Counted from the first letter of the stretch, positions 27,485 to 37,643 are shown. The stretch is 64,000 bases of DNA from Diacronema lutheri (GCA_019448385.1 JAGTXO010000005.1:1116001-1180000), one strand, 5' to 3'. The notes: generated by a model from the letters alone, not told the origin. A program made the numbers and translations.

Positions 27485-28495
27485 TCAGACCGCGTAGCGC
27501 CCGGGCCCTGGCACGCCGTCCTCTGCCCGCAGCATTGGACCCCACCTCGACGCCGTGCCGAAGCCCCAGCGCGCCGCGCTCTGCCGCGTCGACTCGGGCT
27601 GCTTGCCGACCGAGCCGGTGGGCGTCGCGTAGGCTTGCGGGCCCGGCGAGACGATGCCGCCGCCGCTCCGCTTGGCGTCCAGCCTGCTGTTGGCGACGTG
27701 CGTTTGCGCCGCGCGGCCCGCCTTGCCAAGGCATGGCCGCGGCTCACTCGCACGCCGGCTGTCGATTCGTCGGCCGATCGTGCTCGGCATGTCGTACGCC
27801 CCGGGCCCCGGCTGCGTGCTGGCGCGCGCAACGTGCGCATAGCCGAAGCGCGCGCTGCCGCCGAAGCGAAAGGCGGGCGCCGTCGCGCGCGTCGAGACGC
27901 CCTGCTTGCCGATCGACGGCGGCGCGGTGTACAGGCACGGCCCGGGCGAATGGCGGCCATGCTGGACGGTGGCGGCGCCGGACGAATCCCAAAGCTTGGC
28001 GTACACATCGCGCTTCGCCTTGCCCATCGAAAAGTTGGGCACCGAGCGGAAAAGCGACGAATGCTGCCGGCCGATTCCGCCGTCAACCTCGTACCGCCCC
28101 GGACCGGGCAGGCTCGCCGCGCCGCCGCCGCCGCCGCTTCCCGGGAAGCGGAGCGCGCGCGCAAACGCGTAGGAGGGTGCCGACTCGTGCTTCGCAAGCG
28201 GCTGCTTGCCGACGCCCGTCGGCAGCGTCACGCCGCCGCCGGCCGGGCCGGGCGAGTGGCTCACGCACGTCGCTGCCGCGTGCTCCGCCGAGAGGAAGAC
28301 GCGCGCGAACGTGTCACGCGTCGCGGCGCCAAAGCCAAATGAAGGCGCGCTCACGCTCGTACTCACCAGCTGACGCCCCAGCGTTGAGCTCGAGCTCATC
28401 CGCATCGGCTCCCACGTGCCGCGCCGCGCGTCCTGCGCCATGCCAAGAGGGGACGAGCAGCTGAGCTTGGAACTGTTGCATAATAAGGTGTCCAT
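27485..28495 (-). CDS. SHIPPO/STPGR-repeat axonemal protein (ODF3/CIMAP-like)
   Basis: A 336-residue protein built of repeated Pro-Gly-Pro units: HSPGPAGGGVTLP, LPGPGRYEV, HSPGPCLYTAP, QPGPGAYDMP, VSPGPQAYATP and VPGPGRYAV, separated by about 45-residue spacers containing F-x-FG or FSMGKA motifs and GKQ-type turns. These are STPGR/SHIPPO repeats, known from ODF3/CIMAP proteins that line axonemal microtubules in flagella. The periodic PGPGxY matches that family. An alternative start lies at codon 19 (28441). The divergent partner is a kinesin gene, so a microtubule-linked gene pair shares this promoter. Confidence 0.88.
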   Translation of the reverse strand: MDTLLCNSSKLSCSSPLGMAQDARRGTWEPMRMSSSSTLGRQLVSTSVSAPSFGFGAATRDTFARVFLSAEHAAATCVSHSPGPAGGGVTLPTGVGKQPLAKHESAPSYAFARALRFPGSGGGGGAASLPGPGRYEVDGGIGRQHSSLFRSVPNFSMGKAKRDVYAKLWDSSGAATVQHGRHSPGPCLYTAPPSIGKQGVSTRATAPAFRFGGSARFGYAHVARASTQPGPGAYDMPSTIGRRIDSRRASEPRPCLGKAGRAAQTHVANSRLDAKRSGGGIVSPGPQAYATPTGSVGKQPESTRQSAARWGFGTASRWGPMLRAEDGVPGPGRYAV

Positions 28496-28605
28496 GGAGT
28501 GAAGATAACTATACCCATATACGAACTATAAAATGTATAGCAGAAGTGAACACGGGTTGAGGCCTTCTCCCGCCGGTCGCGTTCCGCCGGGAGGACGTGG
28601 TGACG
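28496..28605. promoter_or_regulatory. AT-rich bidirectional promoter between SHIPPO and kinesin genes
   Basis: This 110-bp gap is conspicuously AT-rich for the window (AACTATACCCATATACGAAC and TATAAAATGTATAG at about 28509-28542). TATAAAA at about 28528 reads toward the kinesin gene as a canonical TATA box. Confidence 0.5.
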
Positions 28606-31600
28606 ATGCGGACAGGTGCGAGGGGCAGAGGATTGCGGGCAGCGTCGGGCGCAGAGCGCGTGATGGTGGCCATCAGGCTGCGCCCAAGCCCAAGCGAGCG
28701 CGCCGCGGTCATCCAGCACGAGGGCAACGAGCTCGTGGTCCGCGACCACCACTTTTCGTTTGACCTCGTCTACGGGCCCGATGTTGACCAGCAGCGCGTG
28801 TACGACGATCTGGGCAGCCCTATCCTGCACCACGCGCTGCGCGGGCTTAACGGGACGATCCTCGCGTACGGCCAGACTGGCTCCGGGAAAACGTACACGA
28901 TGCTTGGCGGCGAGGACGCGCCGCCCGACCGGCTAGCCGCGTCTGCTGGCATCGTGCCGCGCCTCAGCCGCGAGCTCTTTGCGCTGCTCGACGCGGAGCG
29001 GGCGGCGCAGGGCGAGGGCGGCGCGCGCATCCTGGTGAGTTGCTCCTTCCTCGAGGTCTACAACGAGGTCCTCTACGACCTCCTCGCCGAGCCCGGCGAG
29101 AGACAAACGCGGCCGCTCGAGATCCGCGAGTCGGCCGCGGCCGGCGTGCGCGTGCATGGGCTGGTCGAGGCGCCGGTCGGGAGCGAGCGCGACATTTTGC
29201 GCGCGGTAAGCAGCGGGCACCGCCGTCGTGCTACCGGCTCGACCGCCATGAACCTGCGCTCGTCGCGCTCACACGCCGTGTTCACGGTCGACGTGCTGCG
29301 GCGCGAGCCGAGCGGCCGCGAGCTGCGCGCGCGCCTCAACCTGGTTGACCTCGCCGGCTCGGAGCGCACGGGCCAATTTGGCGCGAAGGGCGGGCAGTTT
29401 CGCGAGGGCGTGGCGATCAACAAGAGCCTCAGCGCCCTTGGTGCCGTCATCAATGCGCTCGCGGCCGGCGCGGGCACGGCCGGCGCGGCCAGCGGCGGTG
29501 CGCCCGGCGGCGCGTGCGGCGGCGCGTGCGGACAATTGTTCGTGCCTTACCGCAATTCGAAGCTGACGCGCGTGCTGCAGGGCTCGCTCGGCGGCAACTC
29601 GCTCACCGCGATGATCGGCACCGTCTCGCTCGACCCGGCGTGTGCGGATGACTCGGCGTCGACATTGCAGTATGCCGAGCGAGCCAAGCTGATCCCGGTG
29701 CACGCCACCGCGAACGAGGCGCGCACAGAGCACGGCGCGGATGGCGCGGCGGGCGGTGGCGAGGCGCGCGCGCTGCGCGCGCAGGTGCGCGCGCTGCAGA
29801 CCGAGCTCGCGCAGCTCACGCAGCGGCGCGGCGGCGTGGGCGCGGGCGGCGCGGACGACGACGATGCAATCAGCCGCCAGCTGCGCCAACGGCTCGACGA
29901 CACGCAGTACGAGCTGCGGCAGACGTTCGAGGAGAAGGAGCGGATGGCGCGCGAGCTCGCGCACTCGCGCAACGCGCACGCAGAGCAGCGCGCCGCCGCG
30001 CGCCGCGCGCGCCGCGCCGAGCGCGAGGTCGCGCGCGAGCGGCTCCTCGCCGAGCAGGTGCACGGCCACTGGCTCCGCGCGCTCGGCCTCTCGGAGCGGC
30101 TGTGGGAAGCCAAGCTGCGCGAGCTGCCGCGCGCGGCGGCAGCGGCGCAGCTCGCGCTCTCCGAGGCCGAGCTGCGCTTCTGCCAGCAGCGCTCATTCAT
30201 CGCGATGATGGTGAGCACCCTTGGCGAGCAATCCGCTGAGCTGCACAGCCTACACCTCGAAGCGACCGAGCGGCGCGCGCCCGGCACCGACTGGCGCGCG
30301 CGGCGCGGCAGCCGCGGCGGCCACGGCGGCGTGCTCACCGCCGAGCACGCGCAGATGCACACGCTGCGCCAGGTCGCCCTCAAGCTCGACGCGCTGCACG
30401 GCGAGCGCGAGCGTGGCGTTGCGCTGCGCACAGACGCAGAGGACGCGTACGCGAGAGCGTTCGCGCTGCTCGAGGAGGCGCACAGCGCCCTTGCGCGGTC
30501 GTCCGCCGCCGAGCTCGCGCGCGGCTGGGACGATGGCGGCGCGGCGAGCGGCGGCGCGCGCAGCAGCGGCGCAGGCGGCGATGCCGAGTTCGCCGCCGCC
30601 GAGGCCGCCGCCGCCGCCGCCGCCGACGCGGCGGAGGAGGCGGAGGTCGAGGAGCGAGGGGCGGAGGCGGAGGCGTACGCGGAGGGCATGCTCGACGTGG
30701 CGTGCGCGCGTCAGCAGCTGAGCGCGTGGCGCGACCAGTTGCTCAGCGCCGCGCCGCAGGGCAGCCAGCTCATTGTGACCGTCTCTGAGCTGTGCGCAGT
30801 CCTCGCCGCCATGCTGCAGGCGCATCGCGCCACCCTCGCCGCCGCCCTCGCCGCCGGCGCGCCGACCGAGCGCGAGTTGGAGCGCGTCGACGGCTTCGAC
30901 CGCGTCGAGGTCGGCGCGCTCGTCGCGCAGCTCACGGACGCGGCGCAGCTGGGCGGCGCCTTGCGCGCGCACCTCGTTGACATCGCCGCGGGCCCACACC
31001 GCCAGCGCCAAAGCCCTAGCCGAGCAGCCGAACGCGCGGCGGGCGCGGCGGGCGCGTCGGCGAGCGGCGCGGACACGCACGACGGCGCAGCGCTCGAGCA
31101 CCTCGGCCTGCTCTCCGCGCCCGTGCACTCGCGCTTGGTCACGCTCATCCGCGCGCTCGAGGCGGCCATCGAGCACGCGCTGCGCGCGGGCAGAGGCGCG
31201 GACGCGGGCGCACGTGCCTTCGGCCGGCCGCACGCGTGGGCGTCGTACGGCGACGCGCGCGCCGCGCACGCCGCGCCGCGCGATTTGGCCGGTAGCGGCG
31301 TGCCGCGTGCGCCCGCGGCGACGAGCGCGGACAGCGACGCGGGCGCGCCGCCGCCCGCGTGCGCGGCGGCTCGGCGCGCCGCGCGGCAGCGGCAACGGCA
31401 GGCGGAAGGCGATCCGGCCGGCGCGCACGCCGCAGGCACGCCGGTCATGCTCGCGCGGCCGCCCGGCGGCGCGCCGCACGTGGGCGCGCACGCGGCGCGC
31501 TCGCCGCCGCCTGCGCGTAGCGGGACGCCATCGCCCGAGGTCGCGTTGCCAATGCAGCGGCTGGCGGAGCGCAGCGCGTGGTCCGACTCGACGGGCACCG

Positions 31601-32460
31601 AGGTCGCGGTGCTCGAGGAGCAGCTGTCGCAGGCGCAGCTGCGGCTGGCCGCCGCCGAACTGTCGCTTGACACTGCGACCGCGTCGACGCGCGCGCTCGC
31701 CGCACGGCTCGCGGACGCGGACTGCACGAGCGCCGCGCTGAGCGCGCAGGTGCGCGCCATGGAGCTTGAGAACGACGACCTCTCGCGCGAGGCCGCCACG
31801 CTGCGCGCCGAGCTCCTCCAGTCGCACGACCAGGCGTCGCTCTTCATCCACTGGCTCGGCCACGCGCGCGGCAATCTGCTCATCGACACGGCGGCGGGTG
31901 CGGACGGAGACGACGGCGCGGGCACGGACGGCGACGACTCGTACAGCAGCGCGCTACGCGACGCGTTCCAGCTCGTCGAGGCCAAGTTCCTCCTCTACCA
32001 CCGCCTCGTCCCGCTCGAAGTGCACGGCAGCGCGTGTGCGACATCCAACTCGACGTCATTCCCAACCGGCGGGCGCGTCATCTCGAAGGCGCGTCGTGCC
32101 TTCTCCGCCATCTTTGCGCACAGCCAGCACGATCGCGCGCGGCGGAGCGCGCACGGCGGCGCGCCCACCGTTGCGCTCTCCGCCGACGCAACGCCGCGCG
32201 CCGCGTCGGCCGGCTACGCAGTGCCGTGGGTGGGCAAGGCGCGCAGTGCGGGCACGCCGTCAGCCGAGCATGCGCCCAACCGTGCGGCCCATCCCGACGC
32301 GCACGCGCGCTCGGCATCGCAGCCACGAAGGCGCACGGCTCACGAGGGCGGACACACGCCGGCCGAAGGCCAGCGCGCGTCGCCGATGCGGCGCATGGCG
32401 CGCGTTGACTCTGCGCTCGTCTCGTCGCAGCCGAGCGACGAGGCGCAGCTCGGCGCCTGA
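28606..32460 (+). CDS. Kinesin with N-terminal motor and long coiled-coil tail
   Basis: A 1,284-residue protein without visible introns. The motor begins almost at the start (VMVAIRLRPS). The P-loop is AYGQTGSGKTYTM, switch I is MNLRSSRSHAVFTVDV, switch II is LVDLAGSERTGQF, and the closing motifs are VPYRNSKLTRVLQGSLGGNS and TLQYAERAKLI. An Ala/Gly-rich insertion (GAGTAGAASGGAPGGACGGAC) sits in the helix alpha4 region. Residues about 385-770 are coiled coil. The middle is Ala/Pro/Arg-rich. A second coiled coil lies near 1000-1080 (VLEEQLSQAQLRLAAAELS). The tail is disordered. It should be a plus-end-directed microtubule motor; the subfamily is not assignable. The ATG at 28606 is chosen over in-frame GTG codons. 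Confidence 0.9.
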   Translation: MRTGARGRGLRAASGAERVMVAIRLRPSPSERAAVIQHEGNELVVRDHHFSFDLVYGPDVDQQRVYDDLGSPILHHALRGLNGTILAYGQTGSGKTYTMLGGEDAPPDRLAASAGIVPRLSRELFALLDAERAAQGEGGARILVSCSFLEVYNEVLYDLLAEPGERQTRPLEIRESAAAGVRVHGLVEAPVGSERDILRAVSSGHRRRATGSTAMNLRSSRSHAVFTVDVLRREPSGRELRARLNLVDLAGSERTGQFGAKGGQFREGVAINKSLSALGAVINALAAGAGTAGAASGGAPGGACGGACGQLFVPYRNSKLTRVLQGSLGGNSLTAMIGTVSLDPACADDSASTLQYAERAKLIPVHATANEARTEHGADGAAGGGEARALRAQVRALQTELAQLTQRRGGVGAGGADDDDAISRQLRQRLDDTQYELRQTFEEKERMARELAHSRNAHAEQRAAARRARRAEREVARERLLAEQVHGHWLRALGLSERLWEAKLRELPRAAAAAQLALSEAELRFCQQRSFIAMMVSTLGEQSAELHSLHLEATERRAPGTDWRARRGSRGGHGGVLTAEHAQMHTLRQVALKLDALHGERERGVALRTDAEDAYARAFALLEEAHSALARSSAAELARGWDDGGAASGGARSSGAGGDAEFAAAEAAAAAAADAAEEAEVEERGAEAEAYAEGMLDVACARQQLSAWRDQLLSAAPQGSQLIVTVSELCAVLAAMLQAHRATLAAALAAGAPTERELERVDGFDRVEVGALVAQLTDAAQLGGALRAHLVDIAAGPHRQRQSPSRAAERAAGAAGASASGADTHDGAALEHLGLLSAPVHSRLVTLIRALEAAIEHALRAGRGADAGARAFGRPHAWASYGDARAAHAAPRDLAGSGVPRAPAATSADSDAGAPPPACAAARRAARQRQRQAEGDPAGAHAAGTPVMLARPPGGAPHVGAHAARSPPPARSGTPSPEVALPMQRLAERSAWSDSTGTEVAVLEEQLSQAQLRLAAAELSLDTATASTRALAARLADADCTSAALSAQVRAMELENDDLSREAATLRAELLQSHDQASLFIHWLGHARGNLLIDTAAGADGDDGAGTDGDDSYSSALRDAFQLVEAKFLLYHRLVPLEVHGSACATSNSTSFPTGGRVISKARRAFSAIFAHSQHDRARRSAHGGAPTVALSADATPRAASAGYAVPWVGKARSAGTPSAEHAPNRAAHPDAHARSASQPRRRTAHEGGHTPAEGQRASPMRRMARVDSALVSSQPSDEAQLGA

Positions 32461-32507
32461 GCGCCGGCGCTTGAAGGGGCGAGCGCCGGCGCTTGAAGGG
32501 TCCTTCG

Positions 32508-33677
32508 TCAGTCATCCTCCTCGCTGCGCACGATCACGGGCAGGGCGCTCAAGGCGGTGCCGCACGCGTAGCAGTATTTTGCGTCAGATCGGTGCGCACG
32601 CGCGCCGCATGCGTTGCAGCACAGCAACGCTTCGCTGCGCGTCGCTCTCTCGCCCGCCGCGGCGGGCTGTTGCGACGCGCCGCCTCCTTCCCCCGAGTCC
32701 ATGAACGCTTCGGCGACGCGCGAGAGCTGCAGCGGGACGACGGCCAGGCCAGCGAGAACGGATGCGCTCACGACGAGCGCGCCCTGCGGCGTCTCCGGCT
32801 CGACCGTGCCGATGGTCGTGAGCGTGGTGAGCGCGTAATAGAGCGCGGTGAAATAGTCGGGCAGCTGAGGCTCGTACTCAAACAAAAAGCCCGAAGTCAC
32901 GAGCACGAGCGAGGCGAGCGTCAGCACCACGCGCGCGAGGGGCAGGTCGGTCCTTCGCGTGGCGGATGGGAGGAAGCCGAGCGCGAGCTGCAGCTTTGAG
33001 AAGCTCTCATCGTCTCGCACATACCGCTGCAGCTTAAGCACGCGCAGCACACGCAGAAAGGTAAACGAGCCGCGCGCCCCGCTCTCTACACCCTGCGCGC
33101 CGCCACCGACGTGCAGCATGCCGAGCAGCGAGGGTACGATGCAGAGCAGGTCGATGATCATCAGCGGCTTCGTCAGGTACGATGGGCGCAGCGACCGCGC
33201 CCACCAGCGCAGCAAATATTCGCCGGCAAAGATGATGGCCGTTGCACCTTCGACGCGCGAGACGAGCAGCTCCGTCGACGGAGAGAGCTCGTTGCTCGGC
33301 AGCGTGTCCAGCGCGTAACACACGACCGAGACAAGCACGAGCGCCGCGACCGCGATCTCGAACTGCGGCGTCGTGAGCGCGACATACAGATTGTCCGCCC
33401 CGGGAAGCGGCCCGAGCGGCAGCCGTGCGCCGGGCGGCTGCGCTGGCGGCGCGCTTGTCCTCAGCAGGGTGTCGTTGCTCTGCGCTGGCGGCGCGCTTGT
33501 CCCCAGCAGGATGTCGTTGCTCGGCGCGGGTGGTACGCAGCATCGCAGCGTCGGCCGGCGACAGCGTATGCGGCGGGCTACGTATGCGGCGGGCGACAGC
33601 GTATGCGGCGACAGCGTACCCGGGAAGGACATGAGATCCAGGGCGAGCAAGGCCGCTGCCGCGACGAGAGCCGCCAT
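32508..33677 (-). CDS. Voltage-gated cation channel-like protein with altered selectivity filter and C-terminal zinc ribbon
   Basis: A 389-residue protein (first ATG in frame). A hydrophobic leader (MAALVAAAALLALDLMSF) precedes a low-complexity segment with near-duplicate APPAQSNDTLLRTS units. The membrane part follows Kv order: S1 FEIAVAALVLVSVVCYAL, S2/S3 around IFAGEYLLRWWARS and LMIIDLLCIVPSLLGM, S4 FTFLRVLRVLKLQRYVR with spaced Arg, S5 ARVVLTLASLVLVTSGFLFEY, pore helix YFTALYYALTTLTTIGTVEP, then S6 LVVSASVLAGLAVVPLQLS. The filter reads TTIGTVEP instead of TVGYGD, so K+ selectivity is doubtful. The C-terminus has a zinc-ribbon, CCNACG...CYACG, not usual for Kv channels. The leader could target plastid or secretory membranes. 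Confidence 0.82.
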   Translation of the reverse strand: MAALVAAAALLALDLMSFPGTLSPHTLSPAAYVARRIRCRRPTLRCCVPPAPSNDILLGTSAPPAQSNDTLLRTSAPPAQPPGARLPLGPLPGADNLYVALTTPQFEIAVAALVLVSVVCYALDTLPSNELSPSTELLVSRVEGATAIIFAGEYLLRWWARSLRPSYLTKPLMIIDLLCIVPSLLGMLHVGGGAQGVESGARGSFTFLRVLRVLKLQRYVRDDESFSKLQLALGFLPSATRRTDLPLARVVLTLASLVLVTSGFLFEYEPQLPDYFTALYYALTTLTTIGTVEPETPQGALVVSASVLAGLAVVPLQLSRVAEAFMDSGEGGGASQQPAAAGERATRSEALLCCNACGARAHRSDAKYCYACGTALSALPVIVRSEEDD

Positions 33678-33772
33678 CTTGGCGTTTTTGTAAGTACTAT
33701 CACTGAAGAGGGACCAACGGCCGACAGTTCCCCTCGCGGGATTGCATCGCGCCGGCACTGCGACATGAACTC

Positions 33773-36357
33773 TCAGAGCAGCTCGTCGTCATCGTCCTGC
33801 GCCGACGGCCCGCGGTGCGCGCCCGTGCCGGCGCTGGGCGCATAGCCAAGCGGGCGCTGGCCAAACGCGTCGAGCGGAGCGGCGCCAAACCCAGCGCCGC
33901 TGCCAAACCCGTCGCCTCCAAACCCACCGGCTGTGCCAAAGCCGTCGGCTCCAAAGCCGCCGTTCGAGCTCGCAAACCCGACGGGTGGCGCGCTCGACCG
34001 GCTCGCCGCTGCCGCGTCCCGCCCGGCGAAGGATGCATTGTCGTGGAAGGCGTGTGCGCGCGGGGCCGCTGCGCCGATCGGCGCGCCGCCGACGCTCGCT
34101 GCGGCGAGGACAGAGCCAAGGAGCTCGACGTCCGATGGGCCGTCGCCGGCAGGTTTCGTCGGCTCGTCGAGGCCGAGCAGGTCGTCAGTTGGCGTCGGCC
34201 CCTCGTGCGCATCGTATCGTCTGCGCGCCGGCTCGTAGCGTGCGCGCGAGCTGCCATCGTCGCGCACGTCGCGTCTGTAGCCGCCCCCTCGAGCGTAACC
34301 GCCCTCGCGGTCGTAGCCGGCCTCGCGATCGTAGTTGCCTTTGCGGTCGTAGCCGCCCTCGCGGTCGTAGCCGGCCTCGCGATCGTAGTTGCCTTTGCGG
34401 TCGTAGCCGCCCTCGCGGTCGTAGCCGCCCTCGCGGTCGTAGCCGCCCTCGCGGTCGTAGCCGCCCTCGCGGTCGTAGCCGCCGCGGCCGTAGCCGCCGC
34501 CGCGGCCGTAGCCGCTGCCGCGGCCATCAAACGCGGCATTGTCGTGGTCGCCGCGGTCAAAGCTGCCGCCGCCGCTCCTCGAGCCCTCGCGCGAGCCGTA
34601 CGCGCCGCGCGCGCGCCTGCCCCTTTCCTCCTCCTCCTCCTCCTCCTCCTGCATGTACGGCTGCTGCCCCTCGATGCTCGTCTCGCGCTCGGCAGGCGGT
34701 GGTTTTGTGGGCGCAAAATAATAGTGGCTCGAAGGATCGACGGCCGTCTCTCGCACGCGCGAGCCGCCACTGCCCGACGAATAACGGCTGCCGTCGCTGC
34801 CGCCGCCGCCGCTCCCCCGCCCAGCGCCGCGGCCCACGTCACGCGCGCTCGCGCGGTGCGCGTCACGCTGAGCGTAACGGTGCGCGTACGGGTCGATGCG
34901 CTCGGGCTGTGCGAGGGGCCTGCCACCCGTCATCTCGGGCTCGTCGCCGTGGTGGAGCTGCGCGGCGCGCAGGTCGTCGCGGTACCTGCGGCTCGCCGCG
35001 CTGCTCGCCGGCTCGGCGCGGGCGCGGCCCTCGCGGAAGCCATCGCTGTACCTGTCCGTCCGCCGGACCGGCGGCTCGTCGCGCGGCGGCGGATCCGGCG
35101 GCGACCGCCCGTCGCGGTAGCCACCGCCAGCGCCGCCGTTGCGCGAGGCGCCGTACTCGCCCGCGCGCGCGTACGCGTCGGGCCCGCCGCGCGGCGCGTA
35201 CTCGTCGCGCGCCTCGTAGGAGCTCGCTGTGCGCGCGGGGCCGCCGCCCGCACGGCCGTCGACGCGATGTGCGGCGTCCTCGCGCTCGCGCTCGCGCTCG
35301 TACGGCACGGGCGGCTCGCGCGGCCGCGGGTTGGCGAGCTGCTCCTCGCACGCGCTGATGCGCTGCTCGATCTGCACGTCCGAATGCCCGACGACGCGGG
35401 AAGGGGACGGGAAGGGGACGGGAAGGGGACGGGAAGGGGACGGGAAGGGGACGGGAAGGGGGACGGGAAGGGGACGGGAAGGGGACGGACGCTTGCGCCG
35501 GTCAGGGGCCGGGGCGCGTGCGCGTGCGCGCGGAGCGCGGCAGCGGCGCCGTGCCGGGCACGCGGCGCGGCGTGCGTGCGCGCGCGCACCCTGCGCAGCT
35601 TCTCCATCCGATCGGCGTCCGCAGCGATGCCTCCGGGCAGGTCGAGCATCATGCGCTCCGCACAGCGCAGCTCGTCGAGCGCGCGCTCGAGCTGACCCTG
35701 CTCCTCGAGGACAACGCCCAGGTTGTTGTGGCAGAGCATCAGGCGGTCGGCTGGCACGCGTCGGCCGGACCGCTCCGCGAGCGCGATCGCGTCCTCGAAG
35801 CTCTCCTGCGCGAGCCCCCAGATCTTGTTCTTTGCGTAGCCGACACCCTTCCAGTACGCCTTCTCCGCGCGCTCGGCGAGCGCAATGTCGTCCTCAAAGG
35901 GGTCGTGGCGCTGGGCGGTGGGGCGCTCGACGCCAAACTCGTCGATGTACGTGTCACTGCTCGGCTTGGCGCCGAAGCGCAGCAGCGTCAGCCGCTCCTC
36001 GATGAATTTGATGCGGTGCTTTTGGGAAGGCCTGAACGGGCCGGCCGACTGCGCCTCGAAGACCGACTTGGCCTTCTCGTAGATCTCCTCGGCCTGATCG
36101 ATGTCGCCGAGGTAATGCAGCGCCGTCGCCATGTTGTGCAGCGACGCGCCGTAGTTGATATCGTCCGGCTTGCAGATCTTCTCGTTGATCTTGGTGCACG
36201 CCGTGAAGCGGTCGAGCGCCGTCTCATAGTCGCCCTTGCGCAGGGCCTCGGCGCCCTCGCGGCCGAGCGAGAAGACGAGGTCGTTGAGCGCGTCCTTGTT
36301 CACGCCCGACCCAATCTGCGCGTGAATGTTCTCGCCAAGACTCGTGATGGACTTCAT
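33773..36357 (-). CDS. TPR protein with long disordered, GYDREGG-repeat C-terminus
   Basis: Exons 36357-35590 and 35371-33773 join in phase (LRR|IEQRISACEEQL) to give 788 residues. The first about 256 residues are tetratricopeptide-like helices (EGAEALRKGDYETALDRFTA, NYGASLHNMATALHYLGD, DRLMLCHNNLGVVLEEQGQL), probably for protein binding. The second exon is low complexity: RGG/Tyr-rich, an EEEEEEEE stretch, about nine tandem six-residue GGYDRE-type units, then a Phe-Gly-rich tail (GFGADGFGTAGGFGG) ending SAQDDDDELL. A DDLLGLDEP motif fits the clathrin-box consensus, hinting at an endocytic or condensate role. The TPR exons look conserved and the tail fast-evolving. No specific family is recognised. 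Confidence 0.75.
34293..34510 (-). repeat. 18-bp coding tandem repeat
   Basis: About eleven copies of an 18-bp unit (GCCCTCGCGGTCGTAGCC on the plus strand, with GCCTCGCGATCGTAGTT variants) that encode GGYDRE-like hexapeptides of the TPR protein. The length is likely polymorphic. Confidence 0.9.
35398..35490 (+). repeat. 11-bp GGGAAGGGGAC tandem repeat within an intron
   Basis: About eight copies of GGGAAGGGGAC inside the 218-nt intron of the TPR gene. On the transcribed strand this forms the polypyrimidine stretch upstream of the acceptor, so the repeat may itself serve as the 3' splice signal. Confidence 0.9.
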
Positions 36358-36380
36358 CGCGCAGGCCCTGAACGCGATCG

Positions 36381-37643
36381 ATGCGAGCGCTCTCCACCTG
36401 TTTGCTGGGGAGAGGCAGTATGAGGCGCCGTTTTGAAACCGAGCGCATGGCCGCCGCGCGGGGCATGTCGCGCGCGTCGGCGCATCTGGTGCTCGGCTGG
36501 TCCGCCAAGCAGGCGCGCATCCTCACGGGCGGGGGGCGCGCGGAGCAGCTCTACTCGGCCGAGCGCGGCTTCCCGTTCGCGCCCGACGAGCTGCCGCACC
36601 ACCACATGCTCAACGGCACGACGCACGCTCTCTTTCGCGAGTGGCTCGCGAGCGGTCGCACGTGCGAGCGCTTCGTGGGCGTGTGGAGCCGACCGCTCTT
36701 CACCAATGGCTGGGAGGAGTCGACGGACGTGGACGAGGCCGCGTTCAACGTGCAGACGCGCGGCGCATTCATCGACCTGCGCGTGCCGACAGCGCGCCCG
36801 TCTTTGGGCAGCGCGGGCTCGCTCGACGCGCTCGCGGCGGAGGAGCTGCGCCTGCTCGCGCGGCAGCACGTCTTCTGCGGGTACACGCTACCCGTTTCGG
36901 CCGCGCCCGGCGCGCCGCTCGTGTGCACGCGCCACCACGCGATCGACTGGAACTTCGTCGGCGTGCCGCGCGCGCGCCCAAACAAGTGGCGCGTCGAGAT
37001 GCCACCGCCCGGGCTGCGATTGGGCCCCAGCACGGCGCAGGGCGCGAGTGGCGCGGCCGCGGCCGCGTGGAAGGAATGGTCCTTTGCCCTCGACGACGCC
37101 GGCCAGAGCTACTACATGGAGCGGTGGGCGCGAGTCGATGGTGACGGCGACGGCGCTGGCCCGACGCTCGCCCTCCGCTCGTGCTCGCAGCCCGACGAGT
37201 TCATAGTGCTTGTCGGAGACCACTTTGCGTTCGCACGCGCGCGCGCGGGCTGCCCGCTCCTCCCGCCCGCGCGCGCCGACGGCGCGGCGCCGCCGCCCGC
37301 GTCGCTCGTCGAGATGGTGGATGGCGCTGTCGCGCGAGGCGACCTTGCGACTGCGCGCTCGTGGCTCGGGCTCGCGGGCGGGCACGGGCGCGTGTCGGCC
37401 GGCTGGCGCATCGATTTGTGCACACACCCGTGGCTCGAGGGCACTCAGCTGCTACGATCCGATATGGTGGCCGGCGCGATCGTCGACGGACACGCGGCGG
37501 GCGAGGTGCACGCCGACCTGCGCGCGCAGGCGCTCGTGCACGGCGCAGACAACGTTGTCGTCATCGGCGGCAGGCCGTGGGAGCTCCTTGATAGGACTGG
37601 TCTTCGTGGCGCGGAAGACGTGCTGCACGTGCTGCGCGCGTAG
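36381..37643 (+). CDS. HRI1-like protein (probable), lipocalin-type fold
   Basis: A 420-residue protein (or 398 from the ATG at 36447). The core resembles the HRI1-like family known in fungi and bacteria: FVGVWSRPLFTNG, then ESTDVDEAAFNVQTRGAFID, LRVP, HVFCGYTLPV, HHAIDWNFVG, KWRVEMPP and YYMERWARVDGDG. This follows the pattern of a strand-rich domain with a Trp/Arg start and a threonine/acidic sheet. The function of the family is not established. The C-terminal part (SLVEMVDGAVARGDLATARS through VLHVLRA) is extra. The start codon is 23 bp from that of the divergent TPR gene. Confidence 0.5.
   Translation: MRALSTCLLGRGSMRRRFETERMAAARGMSRASAHLVLGWSAKQARILTGGGRAEQLYSAERGFPFAPDELPHHHMLNGTTHALFREWLASGRTCERFVGVWSRPLFTNGWEESTDVDEAAFNVQTRGAFIDLRVPTARPSLGSAGSLDALAAEELRLLARQHVFCGYTLPVSAAPGAPLVCTRHHAIDWNFVGVPRARPNKWRVEMPPPGLRLGPSTAQGASGAAAAAWKEWSFALDDAGQSYYMERWARVDGDGDGAGPTLALRSCSQPDEFIVLVGDHFAFARARAGCPLLPPARADGAAPPPASLVEMVDGAVARGDLATARSWLGLAGGHGRVSAGWRIDLCTHPWLEGTQLLRSDMVAGAIVDGHAAGEVHADLRAQALVHGADNVVVIGGRPWELLDRTGLRGAEDVLHVLRA

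Noticed and set aside
34293-34510. Regular 18-bp repeats resembling a CRISPR array
   Set aside because: There are no unique spacers. The unit is six codons in the frame of the TPR protein and belongs to a eukaryotic gene.
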